From assembly GCF_030687495.1 (NCBI RefSeq), contig NZ_CP117435.1:1550001-1614000 (forward strand): 64,000 bases of DNA, given 5' to 3'. Positions 8,609 to 17,853 of this stretch are shown piece after piece. This stretch comes from Pseudomonas sp. FP453 (GTDB lineage: Bacteria; Pseudomonadota; Gammaproteobacteria; Pseudomonadales; Pseudomonadaceae). How positions within the stretch are numbered: position 1 is the stretch's first letter; every line of letters starts with the position of its first letter. The notes beneath the pieces were generated by a model that searched no databases, was not told where the DNA came from, and saw only the letters and a list, made by a program, of their open reading frames with translations. The position numbers were made by a program, and so were the translations under genes.

Positions 8609-9807
8609 TGCGCGATGTATTTATCTGTGACGCCATCCGCACCCCCATCGGCCGTTTCGGCGGTGGCCTGGCCACGGTGCGTGCCGATGACCTGGCGGCG
8701 TTGCCGATCAAGGCGCTGATCGAGCGCAACCCGTCGGTGGATTGGAACGCGGTGGACGAGGTGTTCCTCGGTTGCGCCAACCAGGCGGGCGAAGACAACC
8801 GCAACGTCGCGCGCATGGCGCTGTTGCTGGCGGGGCTGCCGGAGAGCGTTCCGGGCGTCACCCTCAACCGCCTCTGTGCCTCGGGCATGGACGCCATCGG
8901 CACGGCCTTTCGCGCCATTGCCAGTGGCGAAATGGAACTGGCGATTGCCGGCGGCGTGGAGTCGATGTCCCGCGCGCCGTTCGTGATGGGCAAGGCCGGC
9001 GCGGCGTTTTCCCGCGACATGACGCTGGAAGACACCACCATCGGCTGGCGTTTTATCAACCCGTTGATGAAGGCCCAGTACGGCGTGGACGCGATGCCGC
9101 AGACCGCCGATAACGTTGCCGATGACTACAACGTATCCCGCGCCGACCAGGACGCCTTTGCCCTGCGCAGCCAGCAACGTACTGCTGCCGCACAAGCCGC
9201 TGGGTTCTTCGCCGAGGAAATCGTGCCGGTGCGGGTCGCCCATAAAAAAGGCGAGACCCTGGTGGAGCACGATGAGCATCCACGGGACACCACCCTGGAA
9301 GCCCTGGCCAAGCTCAAACCGGTGAACGGCCCGGACAAGACCGTGACGGCCGGCAATGCTTCCGGCGTTAACGACGGCGCGGCAGCCTTGATCCTCGCGT
9401 CCGCCGAAGCGGTGAAAAAACACGGCCTGACCGCCCGCGCCCGTGTCTTGGGCATGGCCAGTGCCGGCGTTGCGCCGCGAGTGATGGGCATCGGCCCGGT
9501 GCCAGCCGTGCGCAAGCTGGTGGAACGCCTCGGTCTGGCGGTCACCGACTTTGACGTCATCGAACTCAACGAAGCCTTCGCCAGCCAAGGCTTGGCGGTG
9601 CTGCGTGAACTGGGCATCGCCGACGACGCGCCGCAGGTCAACCCGAACGGCGGCGCCATCGCCCTCGGCCACCCGCTGGGCATGAGCGGTGCACGGCTGG
9701 TATTGACCGCCCTGCACCAATTGGAAAAAACCGCTGGCCGCAAAGGCCTGGCGACCATGTGTGTGGGCGTCGGCCAAGGTCTGGCCCTGGCGATTGAACG
9801 CATCTAA
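8608..9807 (+). CDS. pcaF: Beta-ketoadipyl-CoA thiolase
   Basis: A 399-aa thiolase that splits 3-oxoadipyl-CoA into succinyl-CoA and acetyl-CoA, the last pathway step. The catalytic residues are all visible: C90 in LNRLCASGMDA, H355 in GGAIALGHPLGMSGARL, and C385 in MCVGVGQG. The start MRDVFICDAIRTPIGRFGG is that of the PcaF/PaaJ group. It overlaps pcaJ by one base and is followed 17 bp later by pcaH with its own ribosome site. Confidence 0.93.
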   Translation: MRDVFICDAIRTPIGRFGGGLATVRADDLAALPIKALIERNPSVDWNAVDEVFLGCANQAGEDNRNVARMALLLAGLPESVPGVTLNRLCASGMDAIGTAFRAIASGEMELAIAGGVESMSRAPFVMGKAGAAFSRDMTLEDTTIGWRFINPLMKAQYGVDAMPQTADNVADDYNVSRADQDAFALRSQQRTAAAQAAGFFAEEIVPVRVAHKKGETLVEHDEHPRDTTLEALAKLKPVNGPDKTVTAGNASGVNDGAAALILASAEAVKKHGLTARARVLGMASAGVAPRVMGIGPVPAVRKLVERLGLAVTDFDVIELNEAFASQGLAVLRELGIADDAPQVNPNGGAIALGHPLGMSGARLVLTALHQLEKTAGRKGLATMCVGVGQGLALAIERI

Positions 9808-9824
9808 TAAGAGAGGATTGCTCC

Positions 9825-10529
9825 ATGAGTGACAAGCCCGGTTACCGGCGCCCGCAAGCGGGCACCCAACCTGATTACCTGCACCCGGCCTACCAGTCGA
9901 CGAACGTGCGTTCGCCGTCACAGCCGTTGGTGTTTCTGCCCCATTCCTTGTCGGAAATCACCGGCCCGACCATCGGCGCCGAACGGATCAACGCGAAGGA
10001 CAACGACCTGACCGCCCAGCATGACGGCGAGCCCCAGGGCGAACGCATCATCATTCACGGGCGTGTGCTCGATGAAAACGGCCTGCCGGTGCCGGGCATC
10101 CTGGTGGAGATCTGGCAGGCCAACGCCGCCGGTCGCTACAACCACAAGCGTGACCTGCACGACGCACCGCTGGACCCGAACTTCACCGGCACCGGCCGCA
10201 CCGTCACCGACGCCGACGGCTGGTACCAGTTCCAGACCATCAAGCCCGGCGCCTACCCGTGGGGCAACCACCACAACGCGTGGCGCCCGGCGCATATCCA
10301 CTTTTCGCTGTTCGGCCCCAGCGTGCTGACGCGCCTGGTCACGCAGATGTACTTCCCCGGCGACCCGCTGCTGGAATACGACCCGATCTACAACTGCGTC
10401 CCGGACACCCGCGCCAAGGAGCGCTTGATCGCCCGTTTCGACCTGGAAAAAACCATTCCTTCCTATGCCCTCGGCTACCGCTGGGACATCGTCCTGCGCG
10501 GCCGCGACGCCACGCCGATGGAGAAATGA
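9825..10529 (+). CDS. pcaH: Protocatechuate 3,4-dioxygenase beta subunit
   Basis: A 234-aa iron-binding subunit of the intradiol dioxygenase that opens protocatechuate to 3-carboxy-cis,cis-muconate. The four non-heme Fe(III) ligands can be placed at Y105 (GRYNHK), Y144 (GAYPW), H157 and H159 (PAHIHFS). The length and the N-terminal extension fit the beta subunit. pcaG begins one base after its stop. Its position inside the pcaIJF unit differs from P. aeruginosa, where pcaHG sit beside pcaR. Confidence 0.95.
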   Translation: MSDKPGYRRPQAGTQPDYLHPAYQSTNVRSPSQPLVFLPHSLSEITGPTIGAERINAKDNDLTAQHDGEPQGERIIIHGRVLDENGLPVPGILVEIWQANAAGRYNHKRDLHDAPLDPNFTGTGRTVTDADGWYQFQTIKPGAYPWGNHHNAWRPAHIHFSLFGPSVLTRLVTQMYFPGDPLLEYDPIYNCVPDTRAKERLIARFDLEKTIPSYALGYRWDIVLRGRDATPMEK

Positions 10530-10530
10530 G

Positions 10531-11097
10531 ATGACACTCAACGCGACCACGTCCCACACCGTCGGGCCGTATTACCACATCGGCCTGACCTGGCTGAACC
10601 GCGAAGACCTGACCACTGCCGCCACCCTGGGTGAACGCGTGGCGATCAGCGGGCAAGTGCTGGACGGCAACGGTGAAGTCGTCAACGACGCCATGCTGGA
10701 AGTCTGGCAGGCCAACGCCGCCGGCAAATATGACCATCCGGAAGATGAGCAGGACAAAGCGCTCGACCCGAACTTCGAAGGCTTTGGCCGGGTGCCGGTG
10801 GATGCCGAAGGGCGGTTTCGCTTTACCACCATCAAGCCGGGCGCCGTGCCGGGGCTGAAGGGCACGACCCAGGCGCCGCACCTGGTGGTGCTGGTGTTTG
10901 CCCGTGGCTTGGTGAAGCACTTGCTGACGCGGATTTATTTTGACGGCGAGCCGATGAACGGGGATGACCCGTTGCTGGCGTGTGTGCCGGCTGCGCGGCG
11001 TGAGACCTTGATTGCCAAGCAGGATGCAGCGGGTGTGCATCAGTGGAATGTGATTTTGCAGGGGACCGATAAGGAGACGGTGTTCTTCGATTATTAA
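10531..11097 (+). CDS. pcaG: Protocatechuate 3,4-dioxygenase alpha subunit
   Basis: A 188-aa partner of PcaH with the same beta-sandwich fold (TVGPYYHIGL at the start, EVWQANAAGKY and TTIKPGAVPG in the middle). As usual for alpha subunits the iron ligands are not conserved: PHLVVLVFARG replaces the HIH motif of the beta chain. ATG 10531 directly follows the pcaH stop. Translation of the two chains is probably coupled. Confidence 0.95.
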   Translation: MTLNATTSHTVGPYYHIGLTWLNREDLTTAATLGERVAISGQVLDGNGEVVNDAMLEVWQANAAGKYDHPEDEQDKALDPNFEGFGRVPVDAEGRFRFTTIKPGAVPGLKGTTQAPHLVVLVFARGLVKHLLTRIYFDGEPMNGDDPLLACVPAARRETLIAKQDAAGVHQWNVILQGTDKETVFFDY

Positions 11098-11106
11098 GTG
11101 GGCCTT

Positions 11107-11192
11107 GAGGGCCTCATCGCAGGCAAGCCAGCTCCCACAGTTTGATGTGTGAACGCCGTCAAAGGTGGGAGCTGGCTTGCCTGCGATAGGGC
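11107..11192. repeat. REPIN-like element in outward (tail-to-tail) arrangement
   Basis: The arms GCAGGCAAGCCAGCTCCCAC and GTGGGAGCTGGCTTGCCTGC occur in the opposite order to all other copies in this window, so the GTGGGAG heads face each other across a ~25-bp spacer, and the outer ends GGGCC(T)/(A)GGGCCC pair. It is downstream of pcaG and could act as a hairpin at the end of that transcript. Confidence 0.8.
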
Positions 11193-11236
11193 CCTCCCAG
11201 TCCCCCCACCTCCAAAGGTCTTGTTGCGGAACGAGC

Positions 11237-11264
11237 TTGTTGCAAAGTATGTCTAGGCTATAAC
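11237..11264 (+). promoter_or_regulatory. Possible sigma-70 promoter for pcaTBDC
   Basis: TTGTTG, a 16-bp spacer and TATAAC lie 23 bp before the pcaT start. With the REPIN just upstream this suggests pcaTBDC can be transcribed separately from pcaIJFHG. No PcaR-like CGATWATCG pair is present here. Confidence 0.45.
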
Positions 11265-11286
11265 CGTTCCCACTGAGTGAAAAATC

Positions 11287-12582
11287 ATGACAACAACCAC
11301 CAGTCACTACACCGGAGAAGAACGCCGCAAACGGATATTTGCGATTGTCGGGGCCTCTTCCGGCAACCTCGTCGAATGGTTCGACTTCTACGTCTACGCC
11401 TTCTGCGCCATCTACTTCGCCCCCGCCTTCTTCCCGTCGGACAACCCCACCGTGCAGCTGGTGAATACGGCCGGTGTATTCGCCGCCGGTTTCCTGATGC
11501 GGCCCATCGGCGGCTGGCTGTTCGGGCGCGTGGCCGACAAGCACGGCCGCAAGAACTCGATGATGATCTCGGTGCTGATGATGTGCGCCGGCTCCCTGGT
11601 CATCGCTTTTTTGCCGACCTATAACGACATCGGCGTCTGGGCACCGATCCTGCTGCTGATCGCGCGCCTGTTCCAGGGCCTGTCCGTGGGCGGCGAATAC
11701 GGCACCACCGCGACCTACATGAGTGAGGTGGCGCTCAAGGGCCAGCGTGGGTTCTTCGCCTCTTTCCAATACGTGACCCTGATCGGCGGCCAATTGCTGG
11801 CGGTGCTGGTGGTGGTGATCCTGCAACAGATCCTCACTGAAGAAGAGCTGCGCGCCTGGGGCTGGCGGATTCCGTTTGTGATCGGTGCCATCGCGGCGGT
11901 GATCTCCCTGTTGCTGCGCCGCACCCTGAAAGAAACCACCAGCAAGGAAATGCGCGAAGACAAGGACGCCGGCAGCATTGCCGCGCTGTTTCGCGACCAC
12001 AAGGCGGCGTTTATCACGGTGCTGGGCTACACCGCGGGCGGCTCGCTGATTTTCTACACCTTCACCACTTACATGCAGAAGTACCTGGTGAACACGGTCG
12101 GCATGCACGCCAAGACGTCGAGCTACATCATGACCGGCGCGCTGTTCCTGTATATGTGCATGCAGCCGCTGTTCGGCATGCTCGCGGACAAGATCGGCCG
12201 CCGTAACTCGATGCTCTGGTTTGCCGGCCTTGGCACCTTGTTCACCGTGCCGATCCTGCTCACCTTGAAAACCGTCAGCAGCCCGTTCCTGGCCTTTGTG
12301 TTGATCACCCTGGCCCTGGCGATTGTCAGCTTCTACACCTCCATCAGCGGCCTGGTCAAAGCGGAAATGTTCCCGCCCCAGGTGCGCGCCCTGGGTGTGG
12401 GCCTGGCGTATGCGGTGGCCAATGCGATCTTTGGCGGCTCGGCGGAATTCGTCGCGCTGAGCCTCAAGTCCATCGGCATGGAAAACAGCTTTTATTGGTA
12501 CGTCACGGCGATGATGGCCATCGCTTTCCTGTTCAGCTTGCGCTTGCCGAAACAGGCGGCGTATTTGCACCACGATCTGTAA
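11287..12582 (+). CDS. pcaT: PcaT, dicarboxylate MFS transporter of the pca cluster
   Basis: A 431-aa, 12-helix permease of the metabolite:H+ symporter (MHS) branch of MFS. Signature segments are [16 protein letters not shown] in helix 1, [19 protein letters not shown] between helices 2 and 3, and [17 protein letters not shown] in helix 4. In P. putida PcaT is the beta-ketoadipate/dicarboxylate transporter. The same order pcaT-B-D-C occurs in P. aeruginosa. It leads the second pca transcript, 10 bp ahead of pcaB. Confidence 0.88.
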   Translation: MTTTTSHYTGEERRKRIFAIVGASSGNLVEWFDFYVYAFCAIYFAPAFFPSDNPTVQLVNTAGVFAAGFLMRPIGGWLFGRVADKHGRKNSMMISVLMMCAGSLVIAFLPTYNDIGVWAPILLLIARLFQGLSVGGEYGTTATYMSEVALKGQRGFFASFQYVTLIGGQLLAVLVVVILQQILTEEELRAWGWRIPFVIGAIAAVISLLLRRTLKETTSKEMREDKDAGSIAALFRDHKAAFITVLGYTAGGSLIFYTFTTYMQKYLVNTVGMHAKTSSYIMTGALFLYMCMQPLFGMLADKIGRRNSMLWFAGLGTLFTVPILLTLKTVSSPFLAFVLITLALAIVSFYTSISGLVKAEMFPPQVRALGVGLAYAVANAIFGGSAEFVALSLKSIGMENSFYWYVTAMMAIAFLFSLRLPKQAAYLHHDL

Positions 12583-12592
12583 GGGACGCGTT

Positions 12593-13948
12593 ATGACACT
12601 GCGCACGAGCAATCAACTGTTCGACGCTTACTTCACGGCGGGCAGCATGGCCGAGGTGTTCTGCGATCAGGGACGCTTGCAGGGCATGCTGGATTTCGAG
12701 GCCGCGTTGGCCCGGGCCGAGGCGAAGGTCGGGTTGATCCCGCAAACAGCCGTCGCGCCGATTGCCCAGGCGTGCCTGGCCTCGCTGTACGACGTCGATG
12801 CCCTCGGCGTGGCGATTGCCACGGCGGGCAATTCGGCGATCCCGCTGGTGAAGGCGCTGGGCAAGTTGATCGCCAGTGAAGACGCTGGCGCCGAACGTTA
12901 TGTGCACCTGGGCGCCACCAGCCAGGATGTGATGGACACCGGGCTGGTGCTGCAATTGCGTCAGGCGCTGGTGCTGATCGAAACGGACCTGGCACGACTG
13001 GGCGATATCCTGGCCGCACAGGCCCAACGTTATGCCGACGTGCCGCTGGCCGGACGCACCTGGTTGCAGCATGCGACGCCGGTCACGCTGGGGATGAAAA
13101 TCGCCGGTTGGCTGGGGGCGGTGACCCGCAACCGTCAACGCCTGGCCGAGCTGAAACCGCGCTTGCTGGTGCTGCAATTCGGCGGCGCATCCGGCACGCT
13201 GGCTGCGCTCGGCGAACAGGCACTGCCGGTGGCGCAAGCGCTGGCCGATGAGCTGCAACTGAGCCTGCCGGAACAACCCTGGCACACCCAGCGCGATCGT
13301 CTGGTGGAGTTCGCCAGCGTGCTCGGCCTGATCGCCGGCAGCCTGGGCAAATTGGGGCGCGACATCAGCCTGTTGATGCAGACCGAAGCGGCCGAGGTAT
13401 TCGAACCCTCCGCGCCGGGCAAAGGTGGCTCGTCCACCATGCCGCACAAACGCAACCCGGTGGGCGCCGCCGTGCTGATCAGCGCCGCCACCCGCGTGCC
13501 CGGGCTGGTGGCGACAATGTTCAGCGCCATGCCTCAGGAACACGAGCGCAGCCTGGGCCTGTGGCATGCCGAATGGGAGACCCTGCCGGAGATCTGCCGG
13601 CTGGTGTCCGGCGCGCTGCAACAGGCGCTGCTGGTGAGCGAAGGTCTGGAGGTCGATCCTGAGCGCATGACGCAAAACCTCGACCTGACCCAAGGCCTGG
13701 TGTTGGCCGAAGCCGTGAGTATCGTGCTCGCCCAGCGCCTGGGCCGTGAGACCGCGCACCATCTGCTGGAACACTGCTGCAAACGCGCCGTCGCCGAAGG
13801 GCGGCACTTGCGGGCGGTGCTGGCGGACGAACCCCAGGTCACCGCTGAATTGTCAGCGACCGAACTCGACCGCCTGCTCGACCCCGCCCATTACCTGGGG
13901 TTGGCCCGTACCTGGGTCAGCCGCGCCATCACCGAACACTTCTCTTGA
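12593..13948 (+). CDS. pcaB: 3-carboxy-cis,cis-muconate cycloisomerase
   Basis: A 451-aa member of the fumarase/aspartase superfamily that lactonises 3-carboxymuconate to 4-carboxymuconolactone. The superfamily signature SSTMPHKRNP is at residues 280-289, and the helix-bundle motif HLGATSQDVMDTG is at 105-117. The next gene starts 10 bp after its stop, and the stop codon overlaps that gene's GAGGAGA ribosome site. Confidence 0.93.
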   Translation: MTLRTSNQLFDAYFTAGSMAEVFCDQGRLQGMLDFEAALARAEAKVGLIPQTAVAPIAQACLASLYDVDALGVAIATAGNSAIPLVKALGKLIASEDAGAERYVHLGATSQDVMDTGLVLQLRQALVLIETDLARLGDILAAQAQRYADVPLAGRTWLQHATPVTLGMKIAGWLGAVTRNRQRLAELKPRLLVLQFGGASGTLAALGEQALPVAQALADELQLSLPEQPWHTQRDRLVEFASVLGLIAGSLGKLGRDISLLMQTEAAEVFEPSAPGKGGSSTMPHKRNPVGAAVLISAATRVPGLVATMFSAMPQEHERSLGLWHAEWETLPEICRLVSGALQQALLVSEGLEVDPERMTQNLDLTQGLVLAEAVSIVLAQRLGRETAHHLLEHCCKRAVAEGRHLRAVLADEPQVTAELSATELDRLLDPAHYLGLARTWVSRAITEHFS

Positions 13949-13958
13949 GGAGACCACC

Positions 13959-14750
13959 GTGGCCTTTGTACAACTCGCCGACGGCGAACTGCATTACCAA
14001 CTGGACGGCCCCGTGGGCGCGCCGGTCCTGGTGCTGTCCAACTCCCTGGGCACCGACCTGCACATGTGGGACATCCAGATCCCGGCATTCACCGAGCACT
14101 TTCGCGTGCTGCGCTTTGATACCCGTGGCCATGGCAAATCCCTGGTCACCCCAGGGCCCTACAGCATCGAGCAATTGGGCCGCGACGTGATCGCGCTGCT
14201 GGACGCGCTGGATATCCCGCGCGCGCATTTCTGTGGCTTGTCCATGGGCGGCTTGATCGGCCAGTGGCTGGGCATCAATGCGGGCGAGCGTCTGCACCGT
14301 TTGGTGGTGTGCAACACCGCTGCCAAGATCGGCACGCCTGAGATCTGGAACCCGCGCATCGAGATGGTCCTGCGCGACGGCGCGGCGGCGATGGTGGCCC
14401 TGCGTGATGCGTCGATTGCGCGCTGGTTTACCGCTGATTTTGCGGCGGCCAACCCGCACCAGGCCAAGCAGATTACCGATATGCTGGCCGCCACATCCCC
14501 CGCAGGTTACGCCGCCAACTGCGCCGCCGTGCGCGATGCGGATTTCCGCGAGCAACTGGCATTGATCAAGGCCCCGACCCTGGTGATCGCCGGCACTGAC
14601 GACGCCGTCACGCCACCGGAGGGCAGCCACTTTATCCAGAACCATGTGCAGGGTGCCGAATACGCCGAGTTCTATGCGGCGCACCTGTCCAATGTCCAGG
14701 CCGGCGCTGCGTTCAGCGACCGGGTTATTGAATTTCTGCTGGCCCACTGA
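13959..14750 (+). CDS. pcaD: 3-oxoadipate enol-lactonase
   Basis: A 263-aa alpha/beta-hydrolase that opens 3-oxoadipate enol-lactone. The nucleophile elbow GLSMGG has S95; D214 or D215 (AGTDD) and H242 (AAHLSN) complete the triad. GTG 13959 is chosen because GAGGAGA lies six bases upstream and the protein then begins MAFVQLADGELHYQL, the usual PcaD start; longer frames run back into pcaB. Confidence 0.93.
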   Translation: MAFVQLADGELHYQLDGPVGAPVLVLSNSLGTDLHMWDIQIPAFTEHFRVLRFDTRGHGKSLVTPGPYSIEQLGRDVIALLDALDIPRAHFCGLSMGGLIGQWLGINAGERLHRLVVCNTAAKIGTPEIWNPRIEMVLRDGAAAMVALRDASIARWFTADFAAANPHQAKQITDMLAATSPAGYAANCAAVRDADFREQLALIKAPTLVIAGTDDAVTPPEGSHFIQNHVQGAEYAEFYAAHLSNVQAGAAFSDRVIEFLLAH

Positions 14751-14760
14751 GGAGTTTTTT

Positions 14761-15159
14761 GTGGACGAGAAACAACGTTACGCCGACGGCCTGCAAGTGC
14801 GCCGCGAAGTGCTGGGCGATGCTCATGTCGACCGCAGCCTCAATGCCTTGACCGAGTTCAACAGCGAGTTCCAGGACATGATCACCCGCCACGCCTGGGG
14901 TGACATCTGGACCCGCCCGGGTTTGCCTCGGCACACCCGCAGCCTGATCACCATCGCGATGCTGATCGGCATGAACCGCAATGACGAGCTGAAGCTGCAC
15001 CTGCGCGCCGCCGCCAGCAATGGCGTGACCCGTGCCGAGATCAAGGAAGTGCTGATGCAGAGCGCGATCTACTGCGGGATACCGGCGGCGAATGCGACGT
15101 TCCACCTGGCCGAATCGGTATGGGATGAATTGGGCGTGGAGTCCCGCCAACCCTCCTGA
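14761..15159 (+). CDS. pcaC: 4-carboxymuconolactone decarboxylase
   Basis: A 132-aa protein of the CMD/AhpD fold with the expected core FQDMITRHAWGDIWTRPGL and the helix YCGIPAANATFHLAE. It decarboxylates 4-carboxymuconolactone to the enol-lactone used by PcaD. The GTG start at 14761 follows GAGGAG at 14750-14755. It is a free-standing gene, not the PcaCD fusion seen in some bacteria. Its 3' end borders a tandemly duplicated intergenic segment. Confidence 0.93.
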   Translation: MDEKQRYADGLQVRREVLGDAHVDRSLNALTEFNSEFQDMITRHAWGDIWTRPGLPRHTRSLITIAMLIGMNRNDELKLHLRAAASNGVTRAEIKEVLMQSAIYCGIPAANATFHLAESVWDELGVESRQPS

Positions 15160-15309
15160 ACCTGAAATGCGATCAACTGTGGGAGCTGGCTTGCCTGCGA
15201 TGGCGGTGCATCAGCCAGCAACTGTTTAGCTGACCCACCGCTTTCGCAGGCAAGCCAGCTCCCACATTAATTGCAGGGTGTCAGTGGGGATTGGTGTCCT
15301 ACAACCAGT
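15147..15309. repeat. Tandem duplication, copy 1 (contains a REPIN at 15179-15265)
   Basis: Matches 15340-15502 at a constant offset of 193 bp. Positions 15147-15288 are near identical (one difference, T15271 versus C15464). The last ~20 bp are a diverged copy of the 3' end of the deacetylase gene, with mostly transition differences and no indel. The REPIN inside has AGCTGG-type heads in both arms. Confidence 0.85.
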
Positions 15310-15339
15310 GCGGGGCAGCAGCGGCGAATGCCACTTACA

Positions 15340-15502
15340 CCAACCCTCCTGAACCTGAAATGCGATCAACTGTGGGAGCTGGCTTGCCTGCGATGGCGGT
15401 GCATCAGCCAGCAACTGTTTAGCTGACCCACCGCTTTCGCAGGCAAGCCAGCTCCCACATTAACTGCAGGGTGTCAGTGGGAATCGGCATCCCACACCCA
15501 GT
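15340..15502. repeat. Tandem duplication, copy 2 (contains a REPIN at 15372-15458)
   Basis: Second copy of the segment at 15147-15309; it includes the pcaC 3' end (CCAACCCTCCTGA) as a relic and runs into the real C-terminus of the deacetylase gene, whose stop is at 15474. The junction 15310-15339 contains GCGGCGAATGC, also found inside pcaC at about 15084, perhaps a deletion remnant. Confidence 0.85.
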
Positions 15503-16373
15503 TCCACACGCCCGGCAGGTGCACCGGTTCACTCACATCCTTCACCGTGCGGGCCAGTGCGGCGCGTTCGAGTTGGGCCGTGTCGGTGTAGAACGGCTCG
15601 GCCGCCGTCTTCATGCCGTTGATCCGTGCGCTGTCCAGCAGGATCTGCAAGTACTCCTGAATGTGCCGCGCCGTGTAGCGGTTGATGTCGTGAAACGTCA
15701 CCACCACCGGAATCACCCCGTCCACCGTCGGCAATTCCTCCAACGCAATGCGCTCGCGCACCACCGACAGTTGCCGGTACAGGTTGGCCCGACGGCGCGG
15801 GCTGCCGTTGAAGCCCCAGATCTTGCCGTCATTGGCACTCAAGTCGGTCAGCAGCACGTGCATGCCATGCCGCTGGTAGGCGGCGAAGGTGCGGCGGTCG
15901 TAGTTCCAGAACGGCGGGCGCACCAGCAGGGGCGGGCGGCCGGTGATCGAGGCGATGTCGGCCGCGCCTTGGCTGAGGGTGCTTTCCAGCTCGGCGTCGT
16001 TCAGCCAGCGATGGTTGGTATGAAACGTCGTGGCCGTGTGGAAGGCCAGGATGTGCCCGCCGGCGTACTCGCGCTCCATGGTCTTGCGCCCACGTGAGCT
16101 GCCACCGGAGCGTGAGGATTCGGTCTGCAGGAAGAACACCGCCTTGATACCTGGCAGAGTCGGGTTGCGCGCCAGGTCAGCGACCACCGAGCGGCTCGGG
16201 TTGTTGTAGCCGGAGGCGCTGGGGCCGTCATCGAAAGTCAGCAGGAAACGGATCGGCGCCTGGGCTTGCAGGCGTTGTTCGGTCTGCGGCGTGAGGGCGA
16301 TGGGGGCACCGATGCAGCCGCTGAGGCTCAAGGCCAGGGCAAGCAGGGCGCACGCTAAAGCGAAGGATTTCAT
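15474..16373 (-). CDS. Polysaccharide deacetylase (NodB-type) lipoprotein
   Basis: A 299-aa lipoprotein: the signal peptide ends in LSLSGC with the lipidated cysteine at C20. The NodB domain begins with LLTFDDGP (D48, D49). The second metal motif appears as HTATTFHTNH (H112, H118, H121), with spacing unlike the usual HSxxH, and RPPFWNYDRRT is the third. It probably removes acetyl groups from a polysaccharide at the outer membrane or in the periplasm; the substrate is unknown. It converges on pcaC and its last codons are copied in the neighbouring duplication. Confidence 0.85.
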   Translation of the reverse strand: MKSFALACALLALALSLSGCIGAPIALTPQTEQRLQAQAPIRFLLTFDDGPSASGYNNPSRSVVADLARNPTLPGIKAVFFLQTESSRSGGSSRGRKTMEREYAGGHILAFHTATTFHTNHRWLNDAELESTLSQGAADIASITGRPPLLVRPPFWNYDRRTFAAYQRHGMHVLLTDLSANDGKIWGFNGSPRRRANLYRQLSVVRERIALEELPTVDGVIPVVVTFHDINRYTARHIQEYLQILLDSARINGMKTAAEPFYTDTAQLERAALARTVKDVSEPVHLPGVWNWVWDADSH

Positions 16374-16397
16374 GGTGTGCAGGGGCTCAAATAAAAA

Positions 16398-16425
16398 GCC
16401 GCTGCTGATTCAGCTCAGCAGCGGC
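16398..16425 (-). terminator. Rho-independent terminator of the oprD-family gene
   Basis: GCCGCTGCTGA/TCAGCAGCGGC forms an 11-bp stem; the minus-strand reading continues TTTTTATTTG. It lies just beyond the porin stop. Confidence 0.85.
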
Positions 16426-16458
16426 AGGCGCGCACCATACAGCAAGGTCGATGACGGT

Positions 16459-17709
16459 TTACAGCAGACTGATCGGGTAACTGACGATCAACCGGTTTTC
16501 ATCAAACTCATTGTTGCTGTAGTCGCGGCGCATGCTGGAATTGCGCAGGCGCACTGTGAGGTTTTTCGCCACGCCGCTCTGCACGGTGTAGCCCACTTCG
16601 CTTTCGCGGCCCCATTCCTTGCCGTCGGTGATGGTGCCGGTGTGCACGTTGCTGCCGCTGATGTAGCGGTTCATCAGGGTCAGGCCGGGCACGCCGAGGG
16701 CGGCGAAGTTGTAGTCGTGGCGCAGTTGCCAGGATTTTTCCTCGGCGTTGTCGTAGCTGGAGTTGTAGCTGTCGTTGGCCAGGGTGCCGCCGCTGGTGCC
16801 GTTGACGCGCATCCAGGCGTTGTTGCCGGTGAGTTTTTGCAGGCCGACGTAGAAGGTGTTGCCGCCGTACTTGGCCGAGAACAGGCCGGACCAGGTCTTG
16901 TTGTCGAGGCTGCCGGCGCGGGCGCTGCCGTCGTCCTTGCCGTAGAAGAAACCGAGGTTGGCGCCCAGGGTCCAGGCGCCCAGGGGCTGGCTGTGGATCA
17001 GGTTGACGAACTGCTGGCGGTAGATGTCCTTGAGCTGGGCGTTCCACAGGCCGACCTGGGTGCGCTTGTCGTTGAACGCATATTCAGCGCCCTGGAAGTT
17101 GAAACGGTCGGAGGTGAAGGCGGTTTTGCCGACCATCGACATGTCGTTCATGCTGCTGTCGTCGCGCGGGCTGTTGGCGCGGAACTGGCCGCCGTAGAGG
17201 GTCAGGCCGTCGATCTCTTTGGAGGTGATCTGCCCGCCGCGCAGGGTTTGCGGCAGGGAGCGGCCATCGTCCGCGCGCAGGATCGGCAGCACCGGCATCC
17301 ATTCGCCGACCTTCAATTCGGTCTTCGAAATCTTCGCCTTGAACGCCACGCCCAGGCGCCCGAACTCGTCCGCCGGGCGGCCGTCGTGGTCCAGTGGCAG
17401 CAACTGGGTGCCGCCGGTGCCACGTCCGCCATCGAGCTTCAACGAGTACATGCCCAGCACATCCACGCCGAAACCCACCGTGCCCTGGGTGAAGCCGGAC
17501 TTGGCGTCAAGGATGAAACTCTGCGTCCACTCCTGTGCGCCGCCCTGGGTCTTGGTCGGGTTGGTGTAATTGCGATTGAAGAAGAAATTGCGCAGGTTGA
17601 GGTTGGCGCTGGCGTCTTCGAGGAAGCCGTGTTCTTCGGCGACGACGGGCAAGGCAAGGCTGGTGACGGCGGCAGCCAGCAACAGCTGGCGAGGGCGGAA
17701 CGTGCTCAT
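16459..17709 (-). CDS. OprD-family outer-membrane porin
   Basis: A 416-aa porin with a signal peptide (MSTFRPRQLLLAAAVTSLA, cleavage near VVAEEHG). The family start GFLEDASANLNLRNFFFNRNY, the repeated beta-strand pattern and the C-terminal ENRLIVSYPISLL are typical. OprD channels take up basic amino acids or carboxylic acids. Its place beside the pca genes suggests an aromatic or dicarboxylic acid (OpdK-like) substrate, but that is inference. ATG 17709 is chosen over an upstream start because the signal peptide then begins correctly. Confidence 0.88.
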   Translation of the reverse strand: MSTFRPRQLLLAAAVTSLALPVVAEEHGFLEDASANLNLRNFFFNRNYTNPTKTQGGAQEWTQSFILDAKSGFTQGTVGFGVDVLGMYSLKLDGGRGTGGTQLLPLDHDGRPADEFGRLGVAFKAKISKTELKVGEWMPVLPILRADDGRSLPQTLRGGQITSKEIDGLTLYGGQFRANSPRDDSSMNDMSMVGKTAFTSDRFNFQGAEYAFNDKRTQVGLWNAQLKDIYRQQFVNLIHSQPLGAWTLGANLGFFYGKDDGSARAGSLDNKTWSGLFSAKYGGNTFYVGLQKLTGNNAWMRVNGTSGGTLANDSYNSSYDNAEEKSWQLRHDYNFAALGVPGLTLMNRYISGSNVHTGTITDGKEWGRESEVGYTVQSGVAKNLTVRLRNSSMRRDYSNNEFDENRLIVSYPISLL

Positions 17710-17853
17710 GGCGTTGAACCTATTGTTATTGGAGGTTGTGCAGGTGCGGGCCATGGTGCGGGGCGGGGTGCAAGCGGTTCAATCGGGGGAGGGCGGGTTG
17801 TGGGCGATGATCGCACGCAAGTTGCCGGGCACTGCGGCCCGGCGTGTTTGTGC

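Noticed and set aside
10339..12612. A 757-codon minus-strand open frame across pcaG and pcaT
   Set aside because: It spans two certain genes and the REPIN between them; composition is that of a shadow frame.
15147..15502. CRISPR-like repeats
   Set aside because: Only two copies, 163 bp each, with a REPIN inside; no short repeat-spacer periodicity.
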